Source: Mucilaginibacter gotjawali (lineage in GTDB: Bacteria; Bacteroidota; Bacteroidia; Sphingobacteriales; Sphingobacteriaceae). From it: 64,000 nucleotides of DNA. The notes beneath the pieces are model-generated. The model did no database searches. It was not told where the DNA came from and saw only the letters and a program-made list of their open reading frames with translations. The DNA lies in the NCBI RefSeq assembly GCF_002355435.1, contig NZ_AP017313.1, forward strand, positions 1,054,001 to 1,118,000. Reading direction: 5' to 3'. Both the position numbers and the translations under genes were made by a program. Shown one piece after another: positions 25,065 to 34,244 of the stretch (the stretch's first letter is position 1; every line of letters begins with the position of its first letter).

Positions 25065-27575
25065 ATGGAAACTGAACAACCTATTCTTCAAAACAAAACA
25101 TTTGTAACAGGCTTAATCCTGCTGGCCGTTTCTTTCGCAGTATTTATGTTGGGCGAATTGACTATTCTTAATTCGGGAGACGATCCGGCCTTTGGTTTTT
25201 TTATGATCAATTACATGATCGCGATCGCATACCTGGTTATCCTGTTTGTAAAATATCGGTGGAAGTTATTTACAGCTAACCAGCCCTGTGCGGTTTTATA
25301 CATGCTGTTGCTGCTCATCAGCGCATATGCACTTAACCGTTGTATGGATGTTTTCGATCAATCCACCTGGTGGTTATGTATCTACCTGTTGCTATCCGCC
25401 TTTGCACTCATCGCATCCGCCTTCATTAACCAATTAAATAAAGTGCTTTCAGCAACAGTTATGTTTTTGCTGGGCGCAAGCTTAGTGCTGTTTATTTATT
25501 TAAGTATATACCTGGTGCCGATTTATGGCTTTGGTTTAATCGGCGTCTTAGCTATTGGTGTTTCCTTACATGCTTTTGTGCCGCTGGTTTTATCTGTTTA
25601 CAATGTCCGCATTATTTTAAAAAATGTGGGTGTTAACAAAAGGTCATGGTATCCGGCTGTGGCCGGGGTGATTTTGCCGCTGGTATTGGCGGGCGCTTAC
25701 TCTGTTCAATGGCGGCACATCAATGTGCAGGCTAACCGGTCGGTAAATAATCACATCATTAGTGAAAGCACCTTGCCTGCCTGGACCTCGGTGGCGCAGC
25801 ATATCCCTAAAGGCTGGATCGCTGAAGAAATTTTGAAAACAAACCTGGTTTATCATGTGCCCGACGCGGATAGATTTTTTGAATGGAACATGCCAAACCA
25901 TTCGTTCGACGAGCAAAAAAAGCATGACCCGCTGGTGGTTATTGCCAGCCTGTTTGCCGGCCGCAGCGATCTGGACGATGATAATAAAATAAAAGTTTTA
26001 GAATCGATGTACGATTCGCGGCAACAGGCGCAGGAACGTTTGTGGGCCGGTGATAAGCTGGAAACCAGCAACGTGATCAGCCATGTAAAATTCTTCCCCG
26101 AATACCGCCTGGCCTATACCGAAAAGATAGTAAGCATCCGCAATAATATGGCGCCAAAAAGCTGGAGACCGCAGCAAGAGGCCATTTACACATTCCATTT
26201 GCCCGAAGGTTCGGTGGTTACGTCGCTGTCGCTCTGGATAGATAATAAAGAGGAAAAAGCGAAGCTTACCACCAAAGGATTGGCAGATTCGGCTTACAAA
26301 ACAATTGTCGGGGTAGAAAATCACGATCCATCGGTAATTCACTGGCAGGAAGGCAACACGGTATCCGTAAGGATTTTCCCTTGTACGCCCGATGAAAACC
26401 GGCGTTTTAAAATCGGTATAACCTCGCCCTTAAAAAAAACCGGCGGCAATTTAAGTTACGAGGATATTTATTTTGACGGCCCCGATGCCAGCCATGCCGA
26501 CGAGAGCGTTGTGCTGGAGTTTTCGCAAACCCCGGCGGGGATTGATCTGCCAGGGAGTTTTACCTCTGACAAGATCAACACCTATAAATGTGAGCGAGGC
26601 TATGAGCCTTATTGGGAAACAACGTTCAAAGCGCCTAAGTTAGACACGGAAGCCTTTTCTTTCGATCACCATAGCTACCAAATGAGCGAATATGATAAGC
26701 ATTTTGAAAACTTTGATCCCGCGAAAATTTACCTCGACCTAAACAGCTCATGGACCAAAGACGAATTGATGCAGGTTTGGAACGCTGTTAAAAACCGGGA
26801 GGTTTACATTTACCAGGATGAAATGGTGCGGGTGACTAACGACAACATCAATACTGCGTATGAGCAAAGTAAAGCCCTTAACTTCAGCTTGTTTCCGATA
26901 CAGGCCATACACCATCCGCAGCAATCGCTCATCATTTCCAAAAGCACTGCAGCATCACCTAATTTGCAGGACCTGGGTGATAGCCAGTTTTCCAAAAGCC
27001 TGACAACGTACATGCAAACTGCTCCCAAAATACACCTGTTTAATATCGGCGGAGACCTGTCGCCCTATTTAAAAACATTGAAAGAACTGCGGACATTTAT
27101 TTATGATGAGGGCAGTGTTGACGATTTGAACCAGTTATTACAGAAGAAGCGATATGCTGTGCAGCAGGAGAACGATTCGACAGTAGTGATCGGGCATGCC
27201 GGGGTTAAAATCGCTTCAGTTGCCGGGGCGGCAGTTTCAAAAGCACCTGATCACCTGATGCGGTTATTTGCCTATAATGATATTATGAGGAAGGTAGCCG
27301 CTAATTATTTTACGCCGAAAAGCATTAACGAGGATATTATTAACGAAGCGCAACAAGCCTATGTGGTGTCGCCGGCATCAAGCCTCATCGTTTTGGAAAC
27401 ACAGCAGGATTACCAACGTTTTGGCATTACTGATAACGAAAACAGCTTGAAAAATGCATCCACAAAATCGTCCGGATCGGTACCCGAGCCCCGCGAATGG
27501 CTGCTGATATTGTTAACCGCATGTGTGGTTATTTACCTGCTTTATAAACCCCGCATAAAACTAAATGTTAAATGA
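25065..27575 (+). CDS. XrtN-sorted VIT-domain membrane protein
   Basis: 836 residues. N-terminal block of about six or seven membrane segments (residues 12-215), then a large exported region containing a VIT domain (SHVKFFPEYRLAYTEKIVSI to about 470, with TFHLPEGSVVTSLSLWIDN) and more soluble sequence. It ends in a tripartite sorting tail: VPEPREW (806-812), a 15-residue hydrophobic stretch, then basic KPRIKLNVK. This is the PEP-CTERM-like signal cut by exosortases, and the exosortase gene overlaps by 4 bases. I recognise it as the 'sorted by XrtN' VIT family. Its function after sorting is unknown. Confidence 0.9.
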   Translation: METEQPILQNKTFVTGLILLAVSFAVFMLGELTILNSGDDPAFGFFMINYMIAIAYLVILFVKYRWKLFTANQPCAVLYMLLLLISAYALNRCMDVFDQSTWWLCIYLLLSAFALIASAFINQLNKVLSATVMFLLGASLVLFIYLSIYLVPIYGFGLIGVLAIGVSLHAFVPLVLSVYNVRIILKNVGVNKRSWYPAVAGVILPLVLAGAYSVQWRHINVQANRSVNNHIISESTLPAWTSVAQHIPKGWIAEEILKTNLVYHVPDADRFFEWNMPNHSFDEQKKHDPLVVIASLFAGRSDLDDDNKIKVLESMYDSRQQAQERLWAGDKLETSNVISHVKFFPEYRLAYTEKIVSIRNNMAPKSWRPQQEAIYTFHLPEGSVVTSLSLWIDNKEEKAKLTTKGLADSAYKTIVGVENHDPSVIHWQEGNTVSVRIFPCTPDENRRFKIGITSPLKKTGGNLSYEDIYFDGPDASHADESVVLEFSQTPAGIDLPGSFTSDKINTYKCERGYEPYWETTFKAPKLDTEAFSFDHHSYQMSEYDKHFENFDPAKIYLDLNSSWTKDELMQVWNAVKNREVYIYQDEMVRVTNDNINTAYEQSKALNFSLFPIQAIHHPQQSLIISKSTAASPNLQDLGDSQFSKSLTTYMQTAPKIHLFNIGGDLSPYLKTLKELRTFIYDEGSVDDLNQLLQKKRYAVQQENDSTVVIGHAGVKIASVAGAAVSKAPDHLMRLFAYNDIMRKVAANYFTPKSINEDIINEAQQAYVVSPASSLIVLETQQDYQRFGITDNENSLKNASTKSSGSVPEPREWLLILLTACVVIYLLYKPRIKLNVK

Positions 27576-28885
27576 TGGCCCTTAAATTAAGGGCCATACA
27601 ACCAGGCTACTTTACCACGGGCCTGGTTGTAATTTGCTTGGTAATGTTTTTTGTAGTGACGCCCTTTTACATTGTTGATGTAAACGTGTACTTAGGTATT
27701 TTGCTTGCCCCTTATATTTTAACGGTTGAAAAGGGCTGTTTTTCAAAGCGCCTGGTTATACCCGTGCTGGCTTTATTGGTGCTTGTGTTTTTTGTGCCGG
27801 TACGCACCGTTTTTGGGCTGGTACTTATTGGCGTAGTTTTATTGATGATTGAAAACAGCCTCGGCCGCATCAATAACCCCTTTATGTTTTTAATGCTCGT
27901 AATTTCGCCGCTTTATAAATATTGGTCGGGTTTTATTGAGTTCCCGGTGCGCCTGAAGCTGACGGAAGTGACGGCGTGGCTGCTGAATTTTACAGGCGCA
28001 CACGCCAGTGCCGCCGGCAATATCATTACACTTGGCAGGGCCGAGTTTTCGGTTGACCCGGCATGCGCCGGCTTAAATATGATGGAAGTATCCTTTTTTA
28101 TCGCGCTTTTTATTGTTGCTTATTATCAGCGCACTACCGGCAAACCTGTAAAATCAATTATAACTGCGGGGATTTTACTTGCGACACTGGCATTAAATAT
28201 CGTATCAAATCTTTTCCGCATCATCATCCTGGTCATGTTCAGTATTATGCCGCAAAACCCGCTGCACGAAATTAACGGCTTGCTTTGTATGACGGTTTAT
28301 GTAGTGATACCCTTGCTGGTGCTGATCCGGTGGGTTTTTAGCAGGTTGAAAGTACCCGGGTTGGTTCATGATTCAAAAGTAAAGGCACGTGCCAATTGGT
28401 CAGTTAATTTATTTTTAACCGGGATGGTTATTTTTGCAGGCTGCCGCGTATCCGAGACACCGTTTAATCGCCTGCCAGACCGGAACTATAGTTTACCCGG
28501 ATACCATCGGGAGATTTTGCCAACCGGGGTAATTAAATTCGAGGACAAAAAATCATTGATCTATTTTAAACCGACCGAGTTTTATGCAATGGGGCACGAT
28601 CCATCTATCTGCTGGCGGGGCAGCGGATACGAGTTTAATGTGATCAGGCAGGAGACCATAAAAGGCACCATGATTTATATAGGAACAATGAATAAAGGGA
28701 AGGACCTTATTTATTCATCGTGGTGGTTTGATAACGGAAAATGCCGCACCATCAACCAGTTCGACTGGCGGTGGAAGGCGCTGAAGGGCGAAGGCGAATT
28801 TAGCCTGGTGAATGTAAATGCCGCCAATGAACAAGATTTAAGAATGGAGACCCAAAAGCTGTTGGGAATGAAACGCTTGTTGTAA
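27572..28885 (+). CDS. xrtN: Exosortase N (XrtN)
   Basis: 437-residue integral membrane cysteine protease/transpeptidase. Eight or so membrane segments carry the exosortase triad: Cys165 in DPACAGLNMM, Arg216 in NLFRII and His232 in NPLHEING. An additional C-terminal domain outside the membrane core (from about 300, SETPFNRLPDRNYSLPGYHR, with SICWRGSGYEFNV) recalls EpsI-like exosortase-associated domains. Starts inside the stop of the VIT protein (ATGA overlap), so the target and its sortase are translationally coupled, one enzyme to one substrate. Confidence 0.9.
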   Translation: MMALKLRAIQPGYFTTGLVVICLVMFFVVTPFYIVDVNVYLGILLAPYILTVEKGCFSKRLVIPVLALLVLVFFVPVRTVFGLVLIGVVLLMIENSLGRINNPFMFLMLVISPLYKYWSGFIEFPVRLKLTEVTAWLLNFTGAHASAAGNIITLGRAEFSVDPACAGLNMMEVSFFIALFIVAYYQRTTGKPVKSIITAGILLATLALNIVSNLFRIIILVMFSIMPQNPLHEINGLLCMTVYVVIPLLVLIRWVFSRLKVPGLVHDSKVKARANWSVNLFLTGMVIFAGCRVSETPFNRLPDRNYSLPGYHREILPTGVIKFEDKKSLIYFKPTEFYAMGHDPSICWRGSGYEFNVIRQETIKGTMIYIGTMNKGKDLIYSSWWFDNGKCRTINQFDWRWKALKGEGEFSLVNVNAANEQDLRMETQKLLGMKRLL

Positions 28886-28929
28886 GCAGCAGCCTGAATG
28901 ATTCAGAGAAATTGCTGCAAACGAAAATT

Positions 28930-29076
28930 CATTGCGGTTGGCTTCAGCCAACGGGATATCAGGGGTAAAGATGTTGGCTTTAGCCAAAATTACCGCAATG
29001 CCTGGAGGTCAAATTATTCGGCTAAAGCCGAAAGCCTTTAATTTATCGCAACCCGTTGGCTGAAGCCAACGGCAAT
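28930..29076. repeat. Palindromic gttggcttcagccaac repeat cluster
   Basis: Contains gcggttggcttcagccaacg (about 28934), gttggctttagccaaa (28972), ttcggctaaagccgaaa (29017) and cccgttggctgaagccaacg (29052). Each unit is a hairpin and the outer two form a larger inverted pair. REP-like cluster after xrtN, in a 286-base gap with no other feature. Confidence 0.8.
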
Positions 29077-29171
29077 GAAGGATTGATGTTGTTTTTAGAC
29101 AGCTTCTAAAAAAAAGTAAAGATTTAAATATTTTTGGTTGTTTTGGCACCCGTGCCCGGGAGCCTATAAAC

Positions 29172-29699
29172 CTACTTCGTTAAGTATTCCTTCGGGATAG
29201 GGTTATCTTTTCGTTCACCATCAAAAAACCAGCCCAATATCCAAAACCTGGTGCCATCGTAAAACAATTCAATGCTGTTGATGCCGCGCTCAATTATAGG
29301 GCCGGTTTTGGTATTGCGCGATTCGTAAGTGCTCCATACATGATAAATGGCCCCGAATTTTTCCACCTTGCGGGAGATTTCGCGTTCATCAAATCCCTTT
29401 GACGCCAGGTACTCGTCAGACAGGCGGTGGTATTCTTTCAAACTCACATATTTGATAACCGTTTTACCGCCTTTTGATTTTGTTGCCCAGCCCACATTTA
29501 CATTGGGTACATGCAGGCTGCTGTCGCGCTGGTAACTGGGTTTTTCGCCTTTTTTAACAGTAACCACATCATAATAGGCTTTCATGATGCCATTCAGGGT
29601 ACCCACATTGTCGCCGTATTGATCAATGACCTGTGCCCGGCAATTGTAATTGATCGATACGATTAGTGTTAAGGGAATTAAAAAGGCTACTTTTTTCAT
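29172..29699 (-). CDS. Secreted NTF2-like hypothetical protein
   Basis: 175 residues with a signal peptide (about 1-22, ending NCRAQ). The mature part begins with a helix GTLNGIMKAYYDVVTVKKGE and ends with paired strands ending IELFYDGTRFWILGWFFDGE, a layout often seen in NTF2/SnoaL-like folds. No catalytic motif is recognised. Transcribed alone, convergent with the xrtN operon. Confidence 0.65.
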   Translation of the reverse strand: MKKVAFLIPLTLIVSINYNCRAQVIDQYGDNVGTLNGIMKAYYDVVTVKKGEKPSYQRDSSLHVPNVNVGWATKSKGGKTVIKYVSLKEYHRLSDEYLASKGFDEREISRKVEKFGAIYHVWSTYESRNTKTGPIIERGINSIELFYDGTRFWILGWFFDGERKDNPIPKEYLTK

Positions 29700-29890
29700 T
29701 GGGATCTTGCTATTGGTTGACCAAATATATTAATTCTGAATTGATGATTACACTGATTGTTTGATGATTACACCGATTAAGGAGCGTTTGCCTGCAGATA
29801 TTCTTCTTCCATATTAATCCTTTTCAATTTTAAAGCGTCCTATATACAAACACCGGCAAATTGAGGTGTTGACATTAAAATTTTAACGCC

Positions 29891-30022
29891 ATGAAAAAGA
29901 GATTTTTTGCATTCGCATTAATTATAGCAGCATTTGTATCGGTAACTTCAGGATGTTATGTAGAAGGCGGTGGCGGCTACCGTTACCATCATTACCACCG
30001 TTGGGATCGTGACCGTGATTAA
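29891..30022 (+). CDS. Tiny 43-residue lipoprotein, His/Arg-rich
   Basis: ATG 29891 to TAA 30020-30022. N-terminal MKKRFFAFALIIAAFVSVTS with lipobox ending at Cys22, followed by a 21-residue mature peptide YVEGGGGYRYHHYHRWDRDRD. A strong terminator follows. The signal sequence and terminator support a real gene below usual ORF cutoffs. The His/Tyr/Arg-rich mature part could bind metal or an anionic surface; unknown. Confidence 0.7.
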   Translation: MKKRFFAFALIIAAFVSVTSGCYVEGGGGYRYHHYHRWDRDRD

Positions 30023-30070
30023 TTGGTTTAAGTATTATAGTTTTTAGTTTGGTTTAGTGTGTGTGAGTTA

Positions 30071-30102
30071 AGGCCCCGGTTAGCGCCGGGGCCTATTTTT
30101 TG
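30071..30102 (+). terminator. Intrinsic terminator of the tiny lipoprotein gene
   Basis: Stem aggccccgg (30071-30079) / ccggggcct (30086-30094), then attttttg. Confidence 0.9.
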
Positions 30103-30215
30103 ACCACAGATTAAATTGATTTTTATGATTTCGTTGAGTTTGGTGGATATTGCAGCTGGGATTTATATCTCTTAATTATTTTATTTAGCTTTGGGTACAG
30201 ACTTCATTAACCTGA

Positions 30216-30977
30216 ATGCGCATGAAAAAATCTGCCTATGTTTTAGCGCTGATTATAGCCGTATTTTTAACAATAGTATCCTGCACAAAAAGTGGCCAGC
30301 TGAATGCGCCCGCCGGACAAATTGCCGCTACTAAAACCGTTTTGAAAGTTAATGAGCCCGATTTGCTTGCTTTAGTTGGTGCAGATTCAACCAAAAGCGT
30401 TTTTTGGACCGTTACCCCTGCAGGCCATGATACCTTAACCACCCAAAAAAATGGCGCCCGCCTTGTATTTACCAAATCGGGGGATTATGCTGTCACCGCA
30501 AATCAAAGCGGCGCAGCACCGGCCAGTATCACCATAAAAGTGACGGATTCCGTTTATAACCCTGACTATAATCCTTATTTTACGCCGCTAACCGGCGATG
30601 AAATTAAGCTGACACCAGGTTATTATAAAAATGCTGCGGGTGATACCACTGCCCTCGCTTTTACGGCCACCACCACAAACACTTACTGCACAAACAGCAT
30701 GCTTTCATTGGGCTATTCGCTGTATCTGAACAAGTATTCACTCAGCTTTGTGGGCGCCACGCGCTCCATTGTTTGCGGCGCCGGCAGCAGTACGTTAAGC
30801 CAGTATTTTAATTTTTCGGTTTACCAGGCTACTTTAGCCAACGGCACATTTCCTTTTGCAGCTACGCTAAATGGCACCACTTATACCGGGAGCATCGAAA
30901 TAACTACCACCAATATTATATTCCACTGGAACTATACCTCGGGTGTAGTGATTTCGCCGCTGACATTAACCAGGTAA
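30216..30977 (+). CDS. Lipoprotein of unknown function
   Basis: 253 residues (or 251 from the second ATG, 30222). Lipoprotein signal IIAVFLTIVSC then TKSGQLNAPAG. The first half (LLALVGADSTKSVFWTVTPA to SITIKVTDSVY) looks like a PKD/Ig-like beta domain. The second half is a second beta-rich domain with two Cys (NTYCTNSML, RSIVCGAG). No family recognised; probably a surface or periplasmic lipoprotein. Confidence 0.65.
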   Translation: MRMKKSAYVLALIIAVFLTIVSCTKSGQLNAPAGQIAATKTVLKVNEPDLLALVGADSTKSVFWTVTPAGHDTLTTQKNGARLVFTKSGDYAVTANQSGAAPASITIKVTDSVYNPDYNPYFTPLTGDEIKLTPGYYKNAAGDTTALAFTATTTNTYCTNSMLSLGYSLYLNKYSLSFVGATRSIVCGAGSSTLSQYFNFSVYQATLANGTFPFAATLNGTTYTGSIEITTTNIIFHWNYTSGVVISPLTLTR

Positions 30978-31005
30978 CGGAATATTAAAGGCGTAACCGA
31001 CTAAG

Positions 31006-31545
31006 TTATTTAACTTTTAGCGATGCCACCATGGCTTCGGCGGTGGTTTTCCATTTGGGCAGCAGCGCCTGGGGGCAATTAAAAGTAAACATTAGTAATT
31101 TGCCTTCGAGGATGGTATAAAAATAAAAGGCAAACACTTTTTGATCCGCCGCAGTAGTCATCATTTTAAAATAGCCCACCTGTTTACCGTTAATGGTTTT
31201 AACGCCGCTATCAAGCCATACGGCATCGGGCCGCGCGTGTTTTAGGGTGTTGATCATAAAATCTTTGTATTGGCCGATCTGGTCGGGTGTCATCGTTTGC
31301 CCGGTCTGGCTGATCACTAAATTTACTTCGCCTTTCGTATCGTTAAAAACAGCAGCCGGTTGCTGCCCTTCATGGGCATATTTTGCAGCGAGCGCCTGGG
31401 CAGGCATCTGCTTAAAATTAGCAGGCACCGATAGCTCAACCTTCCCGTTCAGCAGGCTGCGGCGCACCAGTTTGATTTGGGCCTGGCCGAAAAAGGGGAG
31501 GAGTAACAATATAAACAGGGATGAGGTTATAATTTTTTTGATCAT
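31006..31545 (-). CDS. Secreted PsbP/DcrB-like hypothetical protein
   Basis: 179 residues with a signal peptide (about 1-22, ending FGQAQ). The pattern KVELSVPANFKQMPAQALAA, FNDTKGEVNLVISQTG, then HARPDAVWLDSGVKTINGKQ and a strand AFYFYTILEGKLLMFTFNCP resembles the PsbP/DcrB (Mog1-like) fold of small exported proteins. Function unknown. Convergent with the lipoprotein at 30216 with only 28 bases between them. Confidence 0.6.
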   Translation of the reverse strand: MIKKIITSSLFILLLLPFFGQAQIKLVRRSLLNGKVELSVPANFKQMPAQALAAKYAHEGQQPAAVFNDTKGEVNLVISQTGQTMTPDQIGQYKDFMINTLKHARPDAVWLDSGVKTINGKQVGYFKMMTTAADQKVFAFYFYTILEGKLLMFTFNCPQALLPKWKTTAEAMVASLKVK

Positions 31546-31652
31546 GAGATGGGTTTGCGTTGATGGGGTTAAACATAAGGAAAAAGTCTCTTAAAAATGG
31601 GGATAAGGAATAAACTTCGTGAGTGGCCTCACGTTGTGGAATAAATTCTTTT

Positions 31653-31684
31653 TTTGCATAAATCTTGGATATTGAGTATCTTTG
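31653..31684 (+). promoter_or_regulatory. Consensus promoter of a toxin-antitoxin pair, leaderless
   Basis: TTTG (31653-31656), 20-base spacer, TATCTTTG (31677-31684). The antitoxin ATG begins at 31688, three bases after the -7 element, so transcription should start at or next to the start codon. Confidence 0.75.
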
Positions 31685-31687
31685 AAT

Positions 31688-31909
31688 ATGACCACAATAA
31701 CCATTCAAGTCCCTGGAAAAGCAAAAAACAAGCTTTCAGCATTTGTCAAAGAACTTGGTGGTGAGGTCATTTCAGTTTCTTCTGAAAGAGAACAGGCAAA
31801 AAAAGCGAAATTACTGGATGAAATAAGACAAGGGTTAAAAGAAGCGAAGGAAATCCACGAAGGGAAGGCAAAGGGTTATTCAATGTCTGATCTTTTCGAT
31901 GGCAAATAA
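31688..31909 (+). CDS. Antitoxin of a RelE-type toxin-antitoxin pair
   Basis: 73 residues from ATG 31688 (MTTITIQVPGKAKNKLSAFV). The N-terminal strand and helix suit a ribbon-helix-helix-like DNA-binding domain; the C-terminal half (EREQAKKAKLLDEIRQGL then KGYSMSDLFDGK) is the flexible helix that wraps the toxin. It overlaps the toxin gene by 11 bases. A decayed relative is seen at 46784-47000. Confidence 0.82.
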   Translation: MTTITIQVPGKAKNKLSAFVKELGGEVISVSSEREQAKKAKLLDEIRQGLKEAKEIHEGKAKGYSMSDLFDGK

Positions 31910-32240
31910 TGTACGCCTTACCGCATTTTTCTTAAAAAAAGCTAAGCGGCTTTTAAAAAAATATCACACGCTGCAATTTAACTTAAGTCAACTTGAGCAG
32001 GATCTTATCCAAAATCCGAGGCTCGGCGATAACTATGGTGCGAATATATATAAAATCAGGCTGGCAGATGAATCGAAGGGAAAGGGAAAAAGTGGCGGCT
32101 TTAGAATAATTACCTACCTAATACAGGAAAACACGGACTCAACCGATATCTATTTAATTACCATTTTTGATAAGTCTGAAGAATCGTCTGTTAGCAAGGA
32201 TGACATAAAAGAAATTATAAAATCAGAAGGGATAGTTTAG
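31899..32240 (+). CDS. RelE/ParE-superfamily toxin
   Basis: 113 residues. Begins MANNVRLTAFFLKKAKRLLK and carries the RelE-type core: LSQLEQDLIQNPRLGDNYGA, then YKIRLADESKGKGKSGGFRI and IYLITIFDKSEESSVSKDDI. This resembles the RelE-like group with the KGKSGG/RII strand (mRNA interferase-type). Expected to cleave ribosome-bound mRNA and be neutralised by the upstream antitoxin. Start inside the antitoxin's last codons. Confidence 0.85.
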   Translation: MANNVRLTAFFLKKAKRLLKKYHTLQFNLSQLEQDLIQNPRLGDNYGANIYKIRLADESKGKGKSGGFRIITYLIQENTDSTDIYLITIFDKSEESSVSKDDIKEIIKSEGIV

Positions 32241-32317
32241 TTATAAATCTTAAGTTATTTAATTGATAAAATATCAAATCGTCAAAAATAATATTAGTCG
32301 ATATTTATTATTAAAAA

Positions 32318-32602
32318 TCAAAGAAGAGGAAGTACTATTAAAAATGTGGCTATTATTGGAATATAAATTATAAAAGTTAACCAAAGAAAAAATCGGCCGC
32401 TATTTTTCAACGTGAGTGATAAGATCAACGCGATCAAGGAATATGGAATAGATAAAAACATGGCATCTAATGCCAATTGGCCGACTGTGAAACCATTGAA
32501 AAGCAAACAATACACGACGGCCCAAAATACCGTATACAAAACAACTAACGTTGATGCATACGGATGCAATTTTATTTGATAGGTCAATCGTTCTTTAAAC
32601 AT
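32318..32602 (-). CDS. Small membrane protein
   Basis: 94 residues, three hydrophobic segments (ASTLVVLYTVFWAVVYCLLF, AMFLSIPYSLIALIL, FFLWLTFIIYIPIIATFLIV). No conserved motif recognised. Transcribed against the toxin-antitoxin pair. Low certainty that it is expressed, but its hydrophobic pattern is regular. Confidence 0.5.
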   Translation of the reverse strand: MFKERLTYQIKLHPYASTLVVLYTVFWAVVYCLLFNGFTVGQLALDAMFLSIPYSLIALILSLTLKNSGRFFLWLTFIIYIPIIATFLIVLPLL

Positions 32603-32785
32603 TTTGTGATTGGATTATATTTGGTATGATAAGCGCTATTAATTCTCTTAATACTCTTTATTGGGAAAAGTAACCGTTCTAAATAATTTCCCTGCGTTCC
32701 TTGGCTCTGGCTATTTCTGCGGATTGTGTTCCCCCCTAAAATCCCGTATGTTTGTATCACCTCAAAGGCGTTCACCTAAACGCGG

Positions 32786-32807
32786 GAGACGCGATGCATC
32801 GCGTCTC
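32786..32807. repeat. 22-base perfect palindrome gagacgcgatg-catcgcgtctc
   Basis: Flanked by gg and tac, giving a REP-like hairpin of gggagacgcgatg/catcgcgtctcta type. It lies in the 630-base gap upstream of rpsL, which otherwise holds AT-rich, low-complexity sequence with degenerate direct repeats near 32944-33000 (gtgccaggtgtttcagg and gtgccgggtggttcagg) and no convincing gene. Confidence 0.8.
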
Positions 32808-33133
32808 TACAAACCGTACAACAATGACAAAAATTCCCATAATTACAAACTGACTGTAACCACAACCTTGCAGGTTTTCTTTTAAAACGATTATTTATAC
32901 AAATATTTCTTTATAAATCCAAGTAAAATACAGAATTTATTTGCGTGCCAGGTGTTTCAGGTGTATTTATCCGTGCCGGGTGGTTCAGGCATGCCTCTCT
33001 TCAGGCCTTCTAATCCCTGCACAATTCCAACATTTACAACTTCGGCCTAACCTTACAACAACTACAACAATTCTAACATTTACAACCTATCTACAACCCT
33101 TATAACCAATAAGTAAACTTTTTTACCAAAGCC

Positions 33134-33165
33134 CTTGAAAATCAAAAAATAAGTACCTACCTTTG
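33134..33165 (+). promoter_or_regulatory. Promoter of the str ribosomal operon
   Basis: -33 box CTTG (33134-33137), 20-base spacer, -7 box TACCTTTG (33158-33165). Start of transcription is expected near 33170, leaving a leader of about 60 bases before rpsL. Confidence 0.75.
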
Positions 33166-33180
33166 CAGTCCTTAAAATAA

Positions 33181-33199
33181 GTGTGCCGTGTTGGCACGC
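33181..33199 (+). promoter_or_regulatory. Leader hairpin ahead of rpsL
   Basis: Seven-pair stem gtgtgcc / ggcacgc with loop gtgtt in the short 5' leader. Could be a ribosomal-protein binding site or only a stabilising structure. Confidence 0.4.
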
Positions 33200-33232
33200 T
33201 GGGGATAAAAAAAGTAAAGACAAAAAGGAAAA

Positions 33233-33655
33233 ATGCCTACTATTCAGCAATTAGTTAGAAAAGGTAGAGTAGCTCTGGTTGACAAGAGTAAGTCGCCAGC
33301 GTTGGACAGCTGTCCACAGCGAAGAGGCGTGTGCACCCGTGTGTACACCACTACCCCTAAAAAACCAAACTCAGCAATGCGCAAGGTGGCGCGTGTACGT
33401 TTAACCAACGGTAAAGAAGTGAATGCCTATATCCCCGGAGAAGGCCACAACTTACAGGAACACTCTATCGTGTTGATCCGCGGTGGTCGTGTTAAGGATT
33501 TACCAGGTGTACGTTACCACATCATCCGTGGTGCATTGGATACATCAGGTGTTGCAGGCCGTAACCAACGTCGTTCAAAATATGGTACCAAACGCCCTAA
33601 ACCAGGTCAGGCAGCAGCTGCGACCAAAGGTGCACCGGCTAAAAAGAAAAAATAA
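33233..33655 (+). CDS. rpsL: 30S ribosomal protein S12
   Basis: uS12, decoding-centre protein. 140 residues: the conserved core ([47 protein letters not shown]) plus a short Ala/Lys tail absent from the 124-residue E. coli form. The streptomycin-determining lysines (TPKKPNS and RVKDLPG) are wild type. First gene of the str operon, with promoter and hairpin leader upstream. Confidence 0.98.
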   Translation: MPTIQQLVRKGRVALVDKSKSPALDSCPQRRGVCTRVYTTTPKKPNSAMRKVARVRLTNGKEVNAYIPGEGHNLQEHSIVLIRGGRVKDLPGVRYHIIRGALDTSGVAGRNQRRSKYGTKRPKPGQAAAATKGAPAKKKK

Positions 33656-33657
33656 TC

Positions 33658-33663
33658 AGGAGG
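33658..33663 (+). promoter_or_regulatory. Unusual full Shine-Dalgarno site of rpsG
   Basis: AGGAGG ten bases before the rpsG ATG, in the context aggaggaaagatagcaatg. Almost every other gene here lacks such a site; rplF has a near-identical copy at 55342. Confidence 0.8.
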
Positions 33664-33673
33664 AAAGATAGCA

Positions 33674-34141
33674 ATGAGAAAGTCAAAACCAAAAAAGAGA
33701 ATTATCCTTCCTGATCCAAAGTTCAATGATACTTTGGTTACAAGGTTCGTAAATAACATGATGTATGATGGTAAAAAATCAACCGCATACGCTATATTTT
33801 ATAACGCTGTTGAAATTGTTGAAAAGAAAACCAACGAAAGTGGTTTAGATACCTGGAAAAAGGCTTTAAACAATGTAATGCCTGCTGTTGAAGTAAAAAG
33901 CCGCCGTGTAGGTGGTGCAAACTTCCAGGTGCCAACAGAAGTTCGTCCTGAGCGTAAAATTGCTTTAGGTATGAAATGGCTGATCAGCTATGCCCGTCGT
34001 CGTGGTGAAAAAACCATGATGGAGAAATTAGCCGGCGAGATCATTTCAGCTGCTAAAGGTGAAGGTGCTGCTGTGAAGAAGAAAGAAGATACGCACAAAA
34101 TGGCTGAAGCCAACAAAGCGTTCTCACACTTTAGGTTCTAA
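33674..34141 (+). CDS. rpsG: 30S ribosomal protein S7
   Basis: uS7, assembly initiator of the 30S head. 155 residues with [40 protein letters not shown] and [14 protein letters not shown]. It follows rpsL by 18 bases and is preceded by an AGGAGG site, rare in Bacteroidota, suggesting translation that responds to the accessibility of the 16S anti-SD. Followed by a word-repeat hairpin. Confidence 0.98.
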   Translation: MRKSKPKKRIILPDPKFNDTLVTRFVNNMMYDGKKSTAYAIFYNAVEIVEKKTNESGLDTWKKALNNVMPAVEVKSRRVGGANFQVPTEVRPERKIALGMKWLISYARRRGEKTMMEKLAGEIISAAKGEGAAVKKKEDTHKMAEANKAFSHFRF

Positions 34142-34237
34142 TCAAAAGGATTACACCGATTTAATATTGGATTACACCGATTTTATTATGATTGCATAAT
34201 TAATCGGTGTAATCATTACATAATCAGAGAAATCAAA
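34141..34237. repeat. Intergenic word-repeat hairpin, word ggattacaccgattt
   Basis: Two direct copies of ggattacaccgattt(34149-34184), then the complement taatcggtgtaatcattaca (34200-34221). Lies between rpsG and fusA; similar words are at 29744-29790 and 40946-41022. Confidence 0.8.
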
Positions 34238-34244
34238 AGAAATA

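Noticed and set aside
32661..32885. 74-codon ORF before rpsL
   Set aside because: Covers the perfect palindrome at 32786-32807 and low-complexity sequence; composition not protein-like.
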